DNA of 64,000 bases from JBJMQS01 sp045802605 (GCA_045802605.1 JBJMQS010000003.1:1-64000); one strand, 5' to 3'. Counted from the stretch's first letter, positions 23,214-31,495 are shown. The notes: a model not told the origin generated them from the letters alone. Numbers and translations: made by a program.

Positions 23214-25189
23214 TTGCTTTTGTTCAATCGTTTAGCGACGACGGCCTCGGCTCCGCCGGCGACGACCAATTCCTGAGCCGTTGGCGACAGGGCCGGGAAT
23301 GTAAAAGTCTGGCCGCCGAGTTGCACCTCGCCTCTGGCGTGGTCAATCGAGATATCGCCGACCAAGGCCGACGGTGTTTTCTCGCGCTTTTGCGCCCGCA
23401 GATGCTCGATCAACTCTGGGCACTCGAAGACCACAAAGCCGTTGTTGAACGCGTTACGCTTGTACGTCTCGGAGAAACTCGCGGCGATCACGCACGGGAT
23501 GCCGAAAAACTTGAGCGCGGTGGCCGCCTGCTCACGCGAAGAGCCGGTGCCGAAGTTGTAGCCGCTGACGATGACGTCGCCGGGCTTCGCCTTGTTCTCA
23601 AACTCGGGGTCGTAATTCTCGAAAATCACCGCGCTCATCTGCTCCGGCGTCATCGCATCGTTGTAGGTGTGCTTGCCGGCATAGATTCCGTCGGTGTTGA
23701 GATTGTCGCGATCGAGGAACCAGAGGCGACCTTGAACTTGGGCGGGGAAGCCCGCGATCACGCCAGTCTTGCCCTCGCTAGCGCGCCGGGCTAACGGGTT
23801 CTTTCTGAATGAGCCGCGGGGTTTCATCTCGGCGAATTTGGTTGGTGAAGTCAAATATCCGGCGAGGGCACTCGCGGCAACGACAGCGGGTGAGCCGAGA
23901 TAGACGAGCCCATTGCGGTCGCCCATCCGGCCTTCGAAGTTGCGATTGGTCGCACTGATGCCAACCTCGCCGGCTTTGATCGTGCCTTTGCCGAGGCCGA
24001 TGCAGGTGCCGCAACCGGCGGGCAGCGGAGTCGCTCCCGCATCGACGAGAGATTTCCAATGGCCTTTCTCTTCGGCGGTAACTTGCACTTCCGCGCTCGC
24101 CGCGGCGAGATAGAATTCGACGCCCGGGGCGATCTTCTTGCCCTTCACCACCGCGGCCGCCTCGGCCAAATCCTCTGAGCGGGCGTTGACGCAAGACATT
24201 AGCCAGGCTTTGTTGATCTTAATTTGCTTGGATTCTAGCTCCGACAGGCTCGCCATCGTCTTCACGTCGTTCGGCCCGCAGACGTGCGGGATCACAGTGT
24301 CGAGGTCAAGTTCTAGCTCAACGGCGTAGTTCGCATCGGCGTCCGCGGCCCATTGGCTACGCTGGAGCCACCATACGTTCACGTCGGTCCGGGTGTAATT
24401 GCCCAGCGAATCGGGCCGGCGCGTGCCGGGCCGGCGACCTTGAGCGAAATAGTCGGCACGAGACAACAGATAATCGAGCGTGACTTGATCAAACGGGAAT
24501 ACGCCCACGAGCGCCCCCCATTCGGTCGTCATGTTGGAGATGGTCATCCGCTGTTCGATCGAGAGCGCGGCCACGCCGGGGCCGGTGAATTCGACCGCGT
24601 GGTTGAGCACTTCGTCATGGTTAAACAAGCCACACAGCGTCACGATCACATCTTTGCCCGTAACGCCGGGACGGAGTTTGCCTGTTAGCGTGAGCCGGGC
24701 GACCGAAGGCACTTGCCACCAAGTCACGCCCGTCGCCCAGAGGCTGGCCGCGTCGGTGCGTACGACCGGCGTGCCGAGACAGCACAACGCACCGTAAAGA
24801 TTCGAGTGTGAATCGGAGCCGACGACCATTGAGCCCGGGACGACGTAGCCTTGCTCGACCATGATTTGGTGGGCAATGCCCGTGCCTTCGGGGTAAAAGT
24901 CGATGCCGTGCTCCTTGGCGAAGGCGGCAATCTTGGCGTACTTTGCAAGGTTCTCGGGCGTGATGTTCTGGATGTCGTGATCGATGGCGAAGACCAGCTG
25001 GCGCGGGTCGTGAATCTTCTTCGCGCCCATCTGCTTGAACTTCGGGATGACGGCGCCGGTGTTATCGTGCGTCATCACGTGCTTGGGGCGAATGGTGATA
25101 AAGTCGCCGCTGCGCGCCGGCTGCCCAGCCGGCAGACCGACGGCGTGCTTCGTGGCGAGTTTCTCGATTAATGTCAGTTTTGTCGTCAT
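23210..25189 (-). CDS. Aconitase family hydratase with an in-frame repeat insertion
   Basis: The 659-residue protein is a fused aconitase (catalytic domains 1-3 plus swivel domain 4) acting on citrate/isocitrate through a [4Fe-4S] cluster. Cluster and active-site signatures are VVGSDSHSN, WLMSCVNARSEDL (first Cys) and PAGCGTCIGLGKG (two Cys). The swivel domain begins at WFLDRDNLNTDGIYAGKHTY and has SGYNFGTGSSREQAATALKFFG. Between domains, at about residues 465-474, the sequence reads NPLARRASEGKTG, which is a translated copy of a dispersed palindrome. The longer open frame starts at 25207, but ATG 25189 (MTTKLTLIEK) matches the family. The stop codon also belongs to a repeat. The sequence also resembles homoaconitase/isopropylmalate-dehydratase-type enzymes, but the neighbouring isocitrate dehydrogenase favours aconitase. 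Confidence 0.9.
   Translation of the reverse strand: MTTKLTLIEKLATKHAVGLPAGQPARSGDFITIRPKHVMTHDNTGAVIPKFKQMGAKKIHDPRQLVFAIDHDIQNITPENLAKYAKIAAFAKEHGIDFYPEGTGIAHQIMVEQGYVVPGSMVVGSDSHSNLYGALCCLGTPVVRTDAASLWATGVTWWQVPSVARLTLTGKLRPGVTGKDVIVTLCGLFNHDEVLNHAVEFTGPGVAALSIEQRMTISNMTTEWGALVGVFPFDQVTLDYLLSRADYFAQGRRPGTRRPDSLGNYTRTDVNVWWLQRSQWAADADANYAVELELDLDTVIPHVCGPNDVKTMASLSELESKQIKINKAWLMSCVNARSEDLAEAAAVVKGKKIAPGVEFYLAAASAEVQVTAEEKGHWKSLVDAGATPLPAGCGTCIGLGKGTIKAGEVGISATNRNFEGRMGDRNGLVYLGSPAVVAASALAGYLTSPTKFAEMKPRGSFRKNPLARRASEGKTGVIAGFPAQVQGRLWFLDRDNLNTDGIYAGKHTYNDAMTPEQMSAVIFENYDPEFENKAKPGDVIVSGYNFGTGSSREQAATALKFFGIPCVIAASFSETYKRNAFNNGFVVFECPELIEHLRAQKREKTPSALVGDISIDHARGEVQLGGQTFTFPALSPTAQELVVAGGAEAVVAKRLNKSN
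23768..23795 (-). repeat. GTTAGCCC-family palindrome half inside the aconitase gene
   Basis: On the minus strand the bases read gttagcccggcgcgctagcgagggcaag. Outside this gene the same core (gttagcccgacgcgctagcgagggcgaa) is at 39803, 58203 and 58774. It is read in-frame as L-A-R-R-A-S-E-G in the linker between the catalytic and swivel domains. Confidence 0.92.
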
Positions 25190-25200
25190 AAGAAGAATTT

Positions 25201-25280
25201 TAACCACAGAGACACAGAGAGCACAGAGAAAACAAATTTAAGTGTTGGTCTTCTCTGTGCTCTCTGTGTCTCTGTGGTTA
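25201..25280. repeat. Perfect 30-bp inverted repeat (TAACCACAGAGACACAGAGAG)
   Basis: Arms 25201-25230 and 25251-25280 are exactly complementary, loop 20 nt. The first three bases of the right-hand end, read on the minus strand (TAA, 25280-25278), are the stop codon of the HD-fold gene. It separates that gene from aconitase. Confidence 0.93.
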
Positions 25281-25853
25281 GCTACTCCTTTTCCCGAGAT
25301 ACTTCGCGATATCGAAGTCGATGAAATCCGCGTGGTGGAAGATGATGCTTTCGATGGACCGCTCCACCTTGTCGCCCTCGTGGCTATGGGTGGCGATGAT
25401 GTGCATAACCTCGACCGGGACCCCGTGCTTGTAGCAGAGGGCCACGCCAGAGAATGGGTGCCGGAGCATGTCGCCGAAGTGGCCCTTGACCACTTCGCCC
25501 TTGGCGTTCTTGTCAAACTCCAGCATCTTGCCGACGTCGGCGAGTAATGAGCCCGCAATTAGATGGTCGCGGTTGACAGGGATGCGGTCACCAAAGACCG
25601 AGCGCAAGATGTCGCAAATCGCGATGCACTGCTTGGCGCAGGAATTCAGGTGCTCGACAAAGGCAAGATTGATTTCCCCGGCAAGCAGCGTGAATGGGAT
25701 TGCGCGAATCTCGGCGAAGGTCCAGCCTTTGCCGCCGCAGCCCGATGTGAGTGACTCGCTCCACACCGCGGCGACCTTGTCGCGCAGTGCGCTGTCTTTG
25801 ATTTGCATCAGATCGGGGAAAAGCTCGGCGATTTGCGCGGTTGTGTATGCCAT
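25278..25853 (-). CDS. HD-fold phosphohydrolase-like protein, altered HD dyad
   Basis: From ATG 25853 the protein is 191 residues; the frame upstream to 25955 is repeat sequence. It has the layout of HD-superfamily hydrolases: an early His (VNRDHLIAG), the dyad region SLLADVGKMLEF, a helix with RHPFSGVALCYKHGVP, IIATHSHEGDK and a final FHHADFIDFD. The canonical H-D dyad, usually LLHDIGK, reads LLADVGK, so the His is Ala while the Asp remains. Either a neighbouring His takes over or metal binding is weakened. It lies between the ATP-citrate-lyase-type subunits and aconitase on the same strand, which suggests a regulatory or nucleotide-related role for that block. Substrate unknown. Confidence 0.75.
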   Translation of the reverse strand: MAYTTAQIAELFPDLMQIKDSALRDKVAAVWSESLTSGCGGKGWTFAEIRAIPFTLLAGEINLAFVEHLNSCAKQCIAICDILRSVFGDRIPVNRDHLIAGSLLADVGKMLEFDKNAKGEVVKGHFGDMLRHPFSGVALCYKHGVPVEVMHIIATHSHEGDKVERSIESIIFHHADFIDFDIAKYLGKRSS

Positions 25854-25868
25854 TTGAGTACTCCAAGA

Positions 25869-25957
25869 ATTTGAACCGCAGAGAACGCGGAAAACGCAGA
25901 GAAATCCAAAACTAGCTTTATTTCCTCTGCGTTCTCTGCGTTCTCCGCGGTTCAAAT
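25869..25957. repeat. CCGCAGAGAACGC-family palindrome upstream of the HD gene
   Basis: Imperfect arms atttgaaccgcagagaacgcggaaaacgcagagaaa (25869-25904) and tttcctctgcgttctctgcgttctccgcggttcaaat (25921-25957). It fills most of the gap between the large ACL-type subunit and the HD-fold gene and would lie in the leader of the HD gene. Confidence 0.85.
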
Positions 25958-25964
25958 GTATTCA

Positions 25965-27680
25965 TCAATCAATTACTGGCCCATCGTAGGTATGGTTCAC
26001 CGGATCGATTCGCCGCATTGGGCGTTCGCGGGTCTGCTCTTCGGTCACATGAGCGACAAGGCCCGGCGTGCGGGCGATCATGAAGATGCCGTTGAACACT
26101 TTAGGATCCAGGCCTAAGTCGGCGAGAATCGCGCCGATTGCGCCATCAACATTGATCGGCAGCGGCTTACCGATCCCGGCGAACGCTCGCTCGACAGCGC
26201 GGGCGGCCCCGATGTGTGTTGTGGGTCCGCCATCCAAACCGGCCGCGGCGGCTAGTTCAAACATCCGGGCCGTGCGCGGATCTTTCGTGTGGATGCGATG
26301 GCCGAAGCCGCTGATGCGGTCGCCTTCGGACTTGATGCGGGCAATTTCCTCGACGGCAATCTCGTTGATATTGCCCTTGGATTCCTTTGCCTTTGACAGC
26401 AGGCTCGCCAAGTAGCGGGCGCAATCCTCGATCGCGCCGCCGTGATGTTTGTTGATCGCCATGATGCCGGCCGCCACCGATGCGGAGAGCGTGGCCCCGG
26501 TGCTAGCGACGGTGCGGGCCGCGAGGCAACTCGGCGGCGTCGCCCCGTGATCAATGCTGGAAACGAGAATCGCGTCCATCAGGCGGCCAACTTTCTCGTC
26601 GGGCTTTTTGCCGGAGAGAATCAAATAGACGGCCGCCCCGAAGCTGGAATGGCCCATCAGCCCGGCGATGTCGTGCCCGCGCACGGCCACCTTGTTCGGC
26701 TCGATCTTGGTGATGGCCGTCGTCCACACCGCTTTGCGTTCAACATCGCTCATGAGACTTTTACTCTTTCGCCCACGCAGCATCGCCGCCATGGCTTCGG
26801 GCAGTTCGCCAAAGGAATCAACGACGACCGCGCCGGCGCCTTTGAGGGCCGCGACCTTGCCGGCGTGGGTACCGGTGTTGCCTTCGATGATCGCGCCAGC
26901 ATGGCTAAACCGGGTGCCGGACTTCGCCGCCTTGCCGCCGATGTAGGCGACGACGGGCTTGGTCACCCGGCCCGACTTCATTAACTCAGCGAGGTCTTCT
27001 TCTTGCGAGCCGCCGATCTCGCCGAAGATGGCGATGGCATCTGTCGCTGGATCTTTTTCATAAAGCAGTGCGACGTCGGGGATTCGCAAACCCAAGACCG
27101 AATCGCCGCCGACGTGAACGATGGACGAGATGCGGACTCCCGCTTGGCCGAGATAGTAAGCGGTGCTCGATGCCATGCCGCCGGAGCGCGAGATGACGCC
27201 GACGCCGGTGCCACACGGCAGCGGTGGCTTGAACCATTCGCGGGCGCTCTCGGCCCGGCCGCCGATCATCCCGACGACACCCTGGCCTGGGCTGGCGATG
27301 CCGAGCGTGTTGGGGCCAACAAAGTTTACGCCCTTCGCTTTGGCCGCAGCCGCGATTTCCATCGCGTCCCACACCGGCACGCGGTCGGCGACGAGCACGA
27401 CGAGTTTGACTCCCGCAGCAATCGCTTCGAGCGCGGCCAGTTTCACGAGCGATGCGGGAACAAACAAAACGGAGATATCAATCGGCCCCAGCGCATCGAC
27501 CGCTTCCTGGCAGGTGTTGAATACCGGCACGCCGAGCGTGGTCTGGCCACCCTTCCCCGGCGTGACGCCGCCGACGAGTTGCGTGCCGTAATCGAGCATG
27601 AGCCGAGCGCGGGCCTGCCCTTCCCGGCCCGTGATGCCCTGGATGAGGACGCGCTTCGATTTGTCGATGAGAATGGCCAT
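25965..27680 (-). CDS. ATP-citrate-lyase-type large subunit (SucD-like plus citrate synthase domain)
   Basis: The 571-residue protein has the two-part build of the ATP-citrate lyase large/C-terminal subunit. Residues 1-300 are succinyl-CoA-synthetase alpha-like (VLIQGITGREGQARARLM, NFVGPNTLGIASPG, GVGVISRSGGMAS) with the phospho-His in TRFSHAGAI (His260). Residues 330-571 form a citrate synthase-like domain with the expected catalytic residues: SSIDHGATPPS (His378), GFGHRIHTKDPR (His461) and NVDGAIGAI (Asp512). The enzyme would cleave citrate with ATP and CoA to acetyl-CoA and oxaloacetate, or run in the synthetic direction. Length is close to the usual 600. The partner subunit is the next gene upstream. 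A related citryl-CoA or methylcitrate reaction is not excluded. Confidence 0.85.
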   Translation of the reverse strand: MAILIDKSKRVLIQGITGREGQARARLMLDYGTQLVGGVTPGKGGQTTLGVPVFNTCQEAVDALGPIDISVLFVPASLVKLAALEAIAAGVKLVVLVADRVPVWDAMEIAAAAKAKGVNFVGPNTLGIASPGQGVVGMIGGRAESAREWFKPPLPCGTGVGVISRSGGMASSTAYYLGQAGVRISSIVHVGGDSVLGLRIPDVALLYEKDPATDAIAIFGEIGGSQEEDLAELMKSGRVTKPVVAYIGGKAAKSGTRFSHAGAIIEGNTGTHAGKVAALKGAGAVVVDSFGELPEAMAAMLRGRKSKSLMSDVERKAVWTTAITKIEPNKVAVRGHDIAGLMGHSSFGAAVYLILSGKKPDEKVGRLMDAILVSSIDHGATPPSCLAARTVASTGATLSASVAAGIMAINKHHGGAIEDCARYLASLLSKAKESKGNINEIAVEEIARIKSEGDRISGFGHRIHTKDPRTARMFELAAAAGLDGGPTTHIGAARAVERAFAGIGKPLPINVDGAIGAILADLGLDPKVFNGIFMIARTPGLVAHVTEEQTRERPMRRIDPVNHTYDGPVID

Positions 27681-27692
27681 GGTTGTGTTTCA

Positions 27693-27750
27693 CGAGCCCG
27701 AAGCGTTAGCGACGGATCTTTGCATCTCCGTCGCTAACGCTTCCGGCTCG
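27693..27750. repeat. Palindrome of the GAAGCGTTAGCGACGG type between ACL subunit genes
   Basis: Arms cgagcccgaagcgttagcgacgga and tccgtcgctaacgcttccggctcg. The core gttagc/gctaac is reminiscent of the GTTAGCCC family, but the rest differs. The TAA stop of the small subunit gene follows on the next base (27753-27751). Confidence 0.85.
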
Positions 27751-29247
27751 TTAAAGTCCGGGGATCTCCAACTCCACAAACATTCCTTCGATCCCATCGC
27801 GCCGGCATTCGACTTCCAGCGCAATTAAGTCGCTGTCCTTCGGCGTTAGTTCGTCGGTTGGCTGCGGCTTGCCGCCCTCATCGCGGAAAAGTCCGCCGCT
27901 TCTTGCGATGATCGCACTGACGTTCGCTTTCCATGCCGCCCCATCGATCCATAGTTTGCCGCCGCGGATCGGCCAGTGCAGTGCGTTTGATGAGCCAACA
28001 AACTCCGGTCGCCGTGGCTTGCGTGGCTTCCACGGTTTCGCTTTGGACTCGGCGACTATCGCGGCGAAACGAGCGGCGATTTTCGCCGGCGGGTCGGACT
28101 TCTTGTATCCCTCGACGGTTGGGGGCACGAATTTGCGCACTGATTGCAAAATCTCAACGGCGCGATCTTCGGTGTTGCCACCGAGGCGAATCACGATCGG
28201 GATGTCGATCTCCAGTTCCCAGAACGCTTTGAAGAGACCGTACGCCGACCAATATTGTTCCTGGCTCGCCACTCCGGAGCCGGAGCCGAAATAGCCGATG
28301 AGGTCCGGCTGTTCGAGGATGATGCGGGCGGCGCGATAGACCTTGGCCGGCGATGGGTTGCCGCTGGTGTCGGTGAAATTGGCGAGCGTGAAGCCTTCGT
28401 TCATGACGGCGTCCATGGCCATCATGCTGCCGCCGCCGCCCGCGCCGTGAAAGCCAACGAGGCCCTTGGACCCAGTGGCGGGTTCAGAATTCATCTGCAC
28501 GAAATAGAAGGTGCCGCGCGGGTCGGCTTGCTCGGCGGCGTAGGCGATCTTTTCCAGTTGCGTCGGCGGATGATCGATTTCACGGGCAATCTCGATGCCC
28601 AAGTCTGGATGGCGGAACACGGCGTAATCATCGACAGTAATTCGGCAGTCGGCCGCAATGACGCGACCATCCTGCGTGATAACAAGCGGGTTGACTTCAA
28701 GCGAGCGGGCTTCATTCGCCTTGGCGGCCCGAAAGATGGTTAGGATCGCATCGCGCAGAGCCGGCCGTGTCTTGGCGTCTACGCTGGCGAGTGCTTTTTC
28801 GACATCAGCAATGGCCGGGCCTTCGTGGACCGAACATGGAATCCGCGCAACAGCCGTGCCGCGTTCCTCAATGCCGGACCCGCCTTCGGTACCGATGAGC
28901 AAGACCGGCTGCCGCTCGCGATCATCCACTGACAGCGAGATGAAAAACTCCCTCGCGATGGCGAGTTTCTCTTCGACGAGCAACTCGGTTACCGGGAAGT
29001 TGCCGACTTTGATTTGCAGCATCCGCTTGCCATGCTCGGCCGCCTGTTGCGGCGTCTCGCAGATCGCCACGCCGCCAATCGCGGCCCGGCCTGTCGTCCA
29101 GGCCTGGATCTTGACCACGCACGGCCCTTCGAGCCGGGCGGCCGCTTGCGAAGCTTCTTCCGGCGAGCGTGCGACGTGCCCACGCGGGACCAAGAGTCCT
29201 GCTTTGGCGAGGATCGCCTTGCCCTGATATTCATGCAACCGAGCCAT
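27751..29247 (-). CDS. ATP-citrate-lyase-type ATP-grasp subunit (SucC-like)
   Basis: From ATG 29247 (ARLHEYQGKAILAKAGL) the protein is 498 residues; an upstream extension to 29298 is unlikely. The N-terminal ATP-grasp domain resembles succinyl-CoA synthetase beta (EYQGKAILAKAGL, PCVVKIQAWTTGRAAIGGV, LEVNPLVIT, AADCRITVDDYA). The middle carries GFHGAGGGGSMMAMDAVMNEG and NFTDTSGNPSPAKVYRAARI, which look closer to ACL citrate-binding domains than to succinyl-CoA synthetase. Unusually there is a C-terminal extension of about 100 residues (KPWKPRKPRRPEF to the end) not seen in short family members. It pairs with the large subunit just downstream to phosphorylate a His and form citryl-CoA. Confidence 0.8.
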   Translation of the reverse strand: MARLHEYQGKAILAKAGLLVPRGHVARSPEEASQAAARLEGPCVVKIQAWTTGRAAIGGVAICETPQQAAEHGKRMLQIKVGNFPVTELLVEEKLAIAREFFISLSVDDRERQPVLLIGTEGGSGIEERGTAVARIPCSVHEGPAIADVEKALASVDAKTRPALRDAILTIFRAAKANEARSLEVNPLVITQDGRVIAADCRITVDDYAVFRHPDLGIEIAREIDHPPTQLEKIAYAAEQADPRGTFYFVQMNSEPATGSKGLVGFHGAGGGGSMMAMDAVMNEGFTLANFTDTSGNPSPAKVYRAARIILEQPDLIGYFGSGSGVASQEQYWSAYGLFKAFWELEIDIPIVIRLGGNTEDRAVEILQSVRKFVPPTVEGYKKSDPPAKIAARFAAIVAESKAKPWKPRKPRRPEFVGSSNALHWPIRGGKLWIDGAAWKANVSAIIARSGGLFRDEGGKPQPTDELTPKDSDLIALEVECRRDGIEGMFVELEIPGL

Positions 29248-29267
29248 GAAATCAGGATACGAATGGG

Positions 29268-30002
29268 TTAGCGGATCACCAGCACCGCGTACCGGCACCA
29301 GTTCGATAGAAGCGGAATCGACCGCAATATTCGGGCATCCAATCGTGCCAAAGCCCGGGGCAATGGCACGACCCGCCGCAGCATGCTGACCAGTTGCCAG
29401 CCCTGGACCGATACCTCGCCAAACACTTCACGCAGTTGAGCGACTTGTGCCCGCGACAACGGCTGCTCGTCCGGCGTGTGCGTCAGCCAACGGCGTGCGG
29501 CGCGTAGCAGGGGATTGCCGGCCCACGGTTCGCAGAACACGGCGACGCCACTGGGCTTCAAGACGCGCCGCAGCTCTCGCGCCGCTGTCGGCACGTCGAG
29601 ATGGTGCAAGATCGCGTGGCCCCAAACCGCGTTGAACGAATGATCGGCGTATGGGAGATGCTCCGCGTCGGCCGTGTTGAACCGAATGCTGACACCGTTG
29701 GCCGCGGCGCGTTGCTGGGCCTCGGTCACATAGCCGGGCGAGAGGTCGCATGCGGTGACACGAGCGCCGCGACGAGCGAGCACCACGGCCGCCATGCCAT
29801 GGCCGCAGCCTAGATCGAGCACGCGTTTGCCGCGCACATCACCGAGCCGGGCCATCGCGGGGCGAACCCAAGGTTCATGGTTCAGATATTCATCATCAGA
29901 AAATTGCAGGCGGTGCGGCTCGTGGGCAAAGGTGAGCGCCCGGGCACGTGCTTGCGCGTCGTGAAAATTGCGTTCACTGGCGATCCGGGCCGTGGCGGAC
30001 AT
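29268..30002 (-). CDS. Class I SAM-dependent methyltransferase
   Basis: The 244-residue protein has the class I methyltransferase Rossmann signature KRVLDLGCGHGMAAVVLA (motif I, near residues 59-76), followed by RVTACDLSPGYVTEAQ (motif II), ADAEHLPYADHSFNAVWGH (motif III), the ALLHHLD-like ILHHLDVPTAARELRRVLKPSG and a C-terminal half with several basic segments. This architecture fits UbiE/COQ5-like small-molecule or lipid methyltransferases, but the acceptor cannot be told. It starts well upstream of the ACL genes, with the start codon at 30002 directly after a repeat region. Confidence 0.85.
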   Translation of the reverse strand: MSATARIASERNFHDAQARARALTFAHEPHRLQFSDDEYLNHEPWVRPAMARLGDVRGKRVLDLGCGHGMAAVVLARRGARVTACDLSPGYVTEAQQRAAANGVSIRFNTADAEHLPYADHSFNAVWGHAILHHLDVPTAARELRRVLKPSGVAVFCEPWAGNPLLRAARRWLTHTPDEQPLSRAQVAQLREVFGEVSVQGWQLVSMLRRVVPLPRALARLDARILRSIPLLSNWCRYAVLVIR

Positions 30003-30051
30003 AGGCCACAGGGTAACCTTTGTTCATTGGCGCGCACACCCGAAAATTTCT

Positions 30052-30108
30052 CCGGGTTAGCAGCAAGCGCGCTCCGCTACGGAAACCCTTCGCGTCGCGG
30101 CTAACCGG
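30052..30108. repeat. GGGTTAGC/GCTAACC palindrome at a gene 3' end
   Basis: Ends ccgggttagc (30052-30061) and gctaaccgg (30100-30108) are complementary, with a central segment rich in gcgc. The TAG stop of the glycosidase/GH19 gene (minus strand 30103-30101) is inside the right end (GGTTAGCCGCG). It is a diverged member of the GTTAGCC family. Confidence 0.7.
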
Positions 30109-31495
30109 CGCTCTTTAGGGTTTGTTTTGCGCGTTCCCAATACTTCTCGCGGTTCTCGATGCCGTTCAGTCCGCCATTGATGCGCTGCGTGATCTCGCGG
30201 AATTTGCCGGCGTCGGCCAACTCGTTCAATCCGTGGGTTTCCCAGAACCAGCCGGCGACTTGGCAGCCAATCTCCGGATCGGCCACGCGCGTTGGGTCAT
30301 TTTCCAAGTTCAAGCCCAGGGCCGCACCAGCCGCGCGGTAATTTGCTCGCCCCGTGAGCTGAATCGGCCCGCGGCCCTTGAAGCGCGGACCGGCGGCCGG
30401 TTGCGTGTTGCCCAAATCGGCTCGCCCCTCATACACTTTGCCGTCCGCAAGCTCTTCCATGTATTTCAATTCGCCGCTCTCATGAGCAAGCTGTGCGAGA
30501 AAGGCGGCACGTCGCGCTGGATTATCGATGTGTGCCCGCGCCATGGCTCGATTCAGTGCTCCGAGAAATAAAGGAGTGCGGTTGGCCGGCAGGTCCGGCA
30601 TGATCGCGCGGAGTTGAGCGGCCTTGAGATCATTGGGCTCCGCGTAGATGCGCAGCCCCAGGTTGTTGCCGTTTTGCCGGAGGCTGCCGGGCACTCCCAG
30701 GCCGACGGGAGAATTGAGGACTTTATGAGCTGCGGTTTTGGGGTCCTGCAACACCATTGTCGTGGAACCGCCGCCGTCGAGGTTTAGTAATTCGCTGATG
30801 CTAAGTGAGATTGCCCAGTCGGCGAGTTCATCCAGATATAGGCCTTCGCTACGGCCGGCCTGCCGGCCATCGGCGACGAGCCACCACAGGTATTTGCCGC
30901 CCTCCGAGGTGCCCAACGCCGTGCGCGGATGAGTCGGCCCGCGCGGGTCATTTCGATCAACACGGTTCTTGCCATTCTCGACCAGGATCTCGTAGCCGCC
31001 GATGGCGTGGCGAGCTTTGGCGAGTTCGCTGTTGGTCAATGGATAGTTTCGCAGGGCAACACGGTTCTCCGGCGAAACCAACATGGCGGCATAACGTGGG
31101 ATGTTGATCGGCGGCGCGATGAGGTCGCCGCGCGACTTTTGCACGCCGATGATGTTGGTGGATTCGCCGGGCTTGTAACGGAGCGGCTCGAATGGGCTGC
31201 CGTTGATTGCCAACTGGACGCCCTCGGCCTGCGCGAACGCCAAAGTCGTCGCGCAACATGTTTGAAACCCGCCGGCCGGTTTGCCGCGGGGCGTAACGAC
31301 GAGCTCGACATCAGGATTAGTGACATCGATTCGCGCCACCCAGGCTCGTAAAGGACGAGGTTGCGAGTACTCCAGGCGAGTCAATTCCACCGCTGGATAT
31401 GGCGTGCTCGTTTCGCGAAACGCCGGCTTGGGGAACTCCGCTGGCGCACGCAATGCCCACAGAAATACCAGCGATAGCGCGATAAGTCGTTGCAT
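30101..31495 (-). CDS. Phosphodiester glycosidase domain fused to GH19 chitinase-like domain
   Basis: The 464-residue secreted protein starts with a signal peptide (MQRLIALSLVFLWALRAPA). Residues 40-280 form a NAGPA-type phosphodiester glycosidase domain (YPAVELTRLEYSQPRPLRAW, HPRTALGTSEGGKYLWWLVADGR, ISELLNLDGGGSTTMVLQDP), a fold that removes GlcNAc from phosphodiester-linked sugars. Residues 290-464 look like a GH19 chitinase or phage-type lysozyme domain: RRAAFLAQLAHESGELKYM with the catalytic Glu, then KGRGPIQLTGRANYRAAG and RINGGLNG. The combined order is uncommon to me and would suit a cell-wall or surface-glycan degrading enzyme. The gene ends inside a palindrome. Confidence 0.8.
   Translation of the reverse strand: MQRLIALSLVFLWALRAPAEFPKPAFRETSTPYPAVELTRLEYSQPRPLRAWVARIDVTNPDVELVVTPRGKPAGGFQTCCATTLAFAQAEGVQLAINGSPFEPLRYKPGESTNIIGVQKSRGDLIAPPINIPRYAAMLVSPENRVALRNYPLTNSELAKARHAIGGYEILVENGKNRVDRNDPRGPTHPRTALGTSEGGKYLWWLVADGRQAGRSEGLYLDELADWAISLSISELLNLDGGGSTTMVLQDPKTAAHKVLNSPVGLGVPGSLRQNGNNLGLRIYAEPNDLKAAQLRAIMPDLPANRTPLFLGALNRAMARAHIDNPARRAAFLAQLAHESGELKYMEELADGKVYEGRADLGNTQPAAGPRFKGRGPIQLTGRANYRAAGAALGLNLENDPTRVADPEIGCQVAGWFWETHGLNELADAGKFREITQRINGGLNGIENREKYWERAKQTLKSAG

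Noticed and set aside
27751..29247. Plain succinyl-CoA synthetase (sucCD)
   Set aside because: The partner has a fused citrate synthase domain with all catalytic residues, and the ATP-grasp subunit has NFTDTSGNPSP and a long tail, which fits ATP-citrate lyase better.
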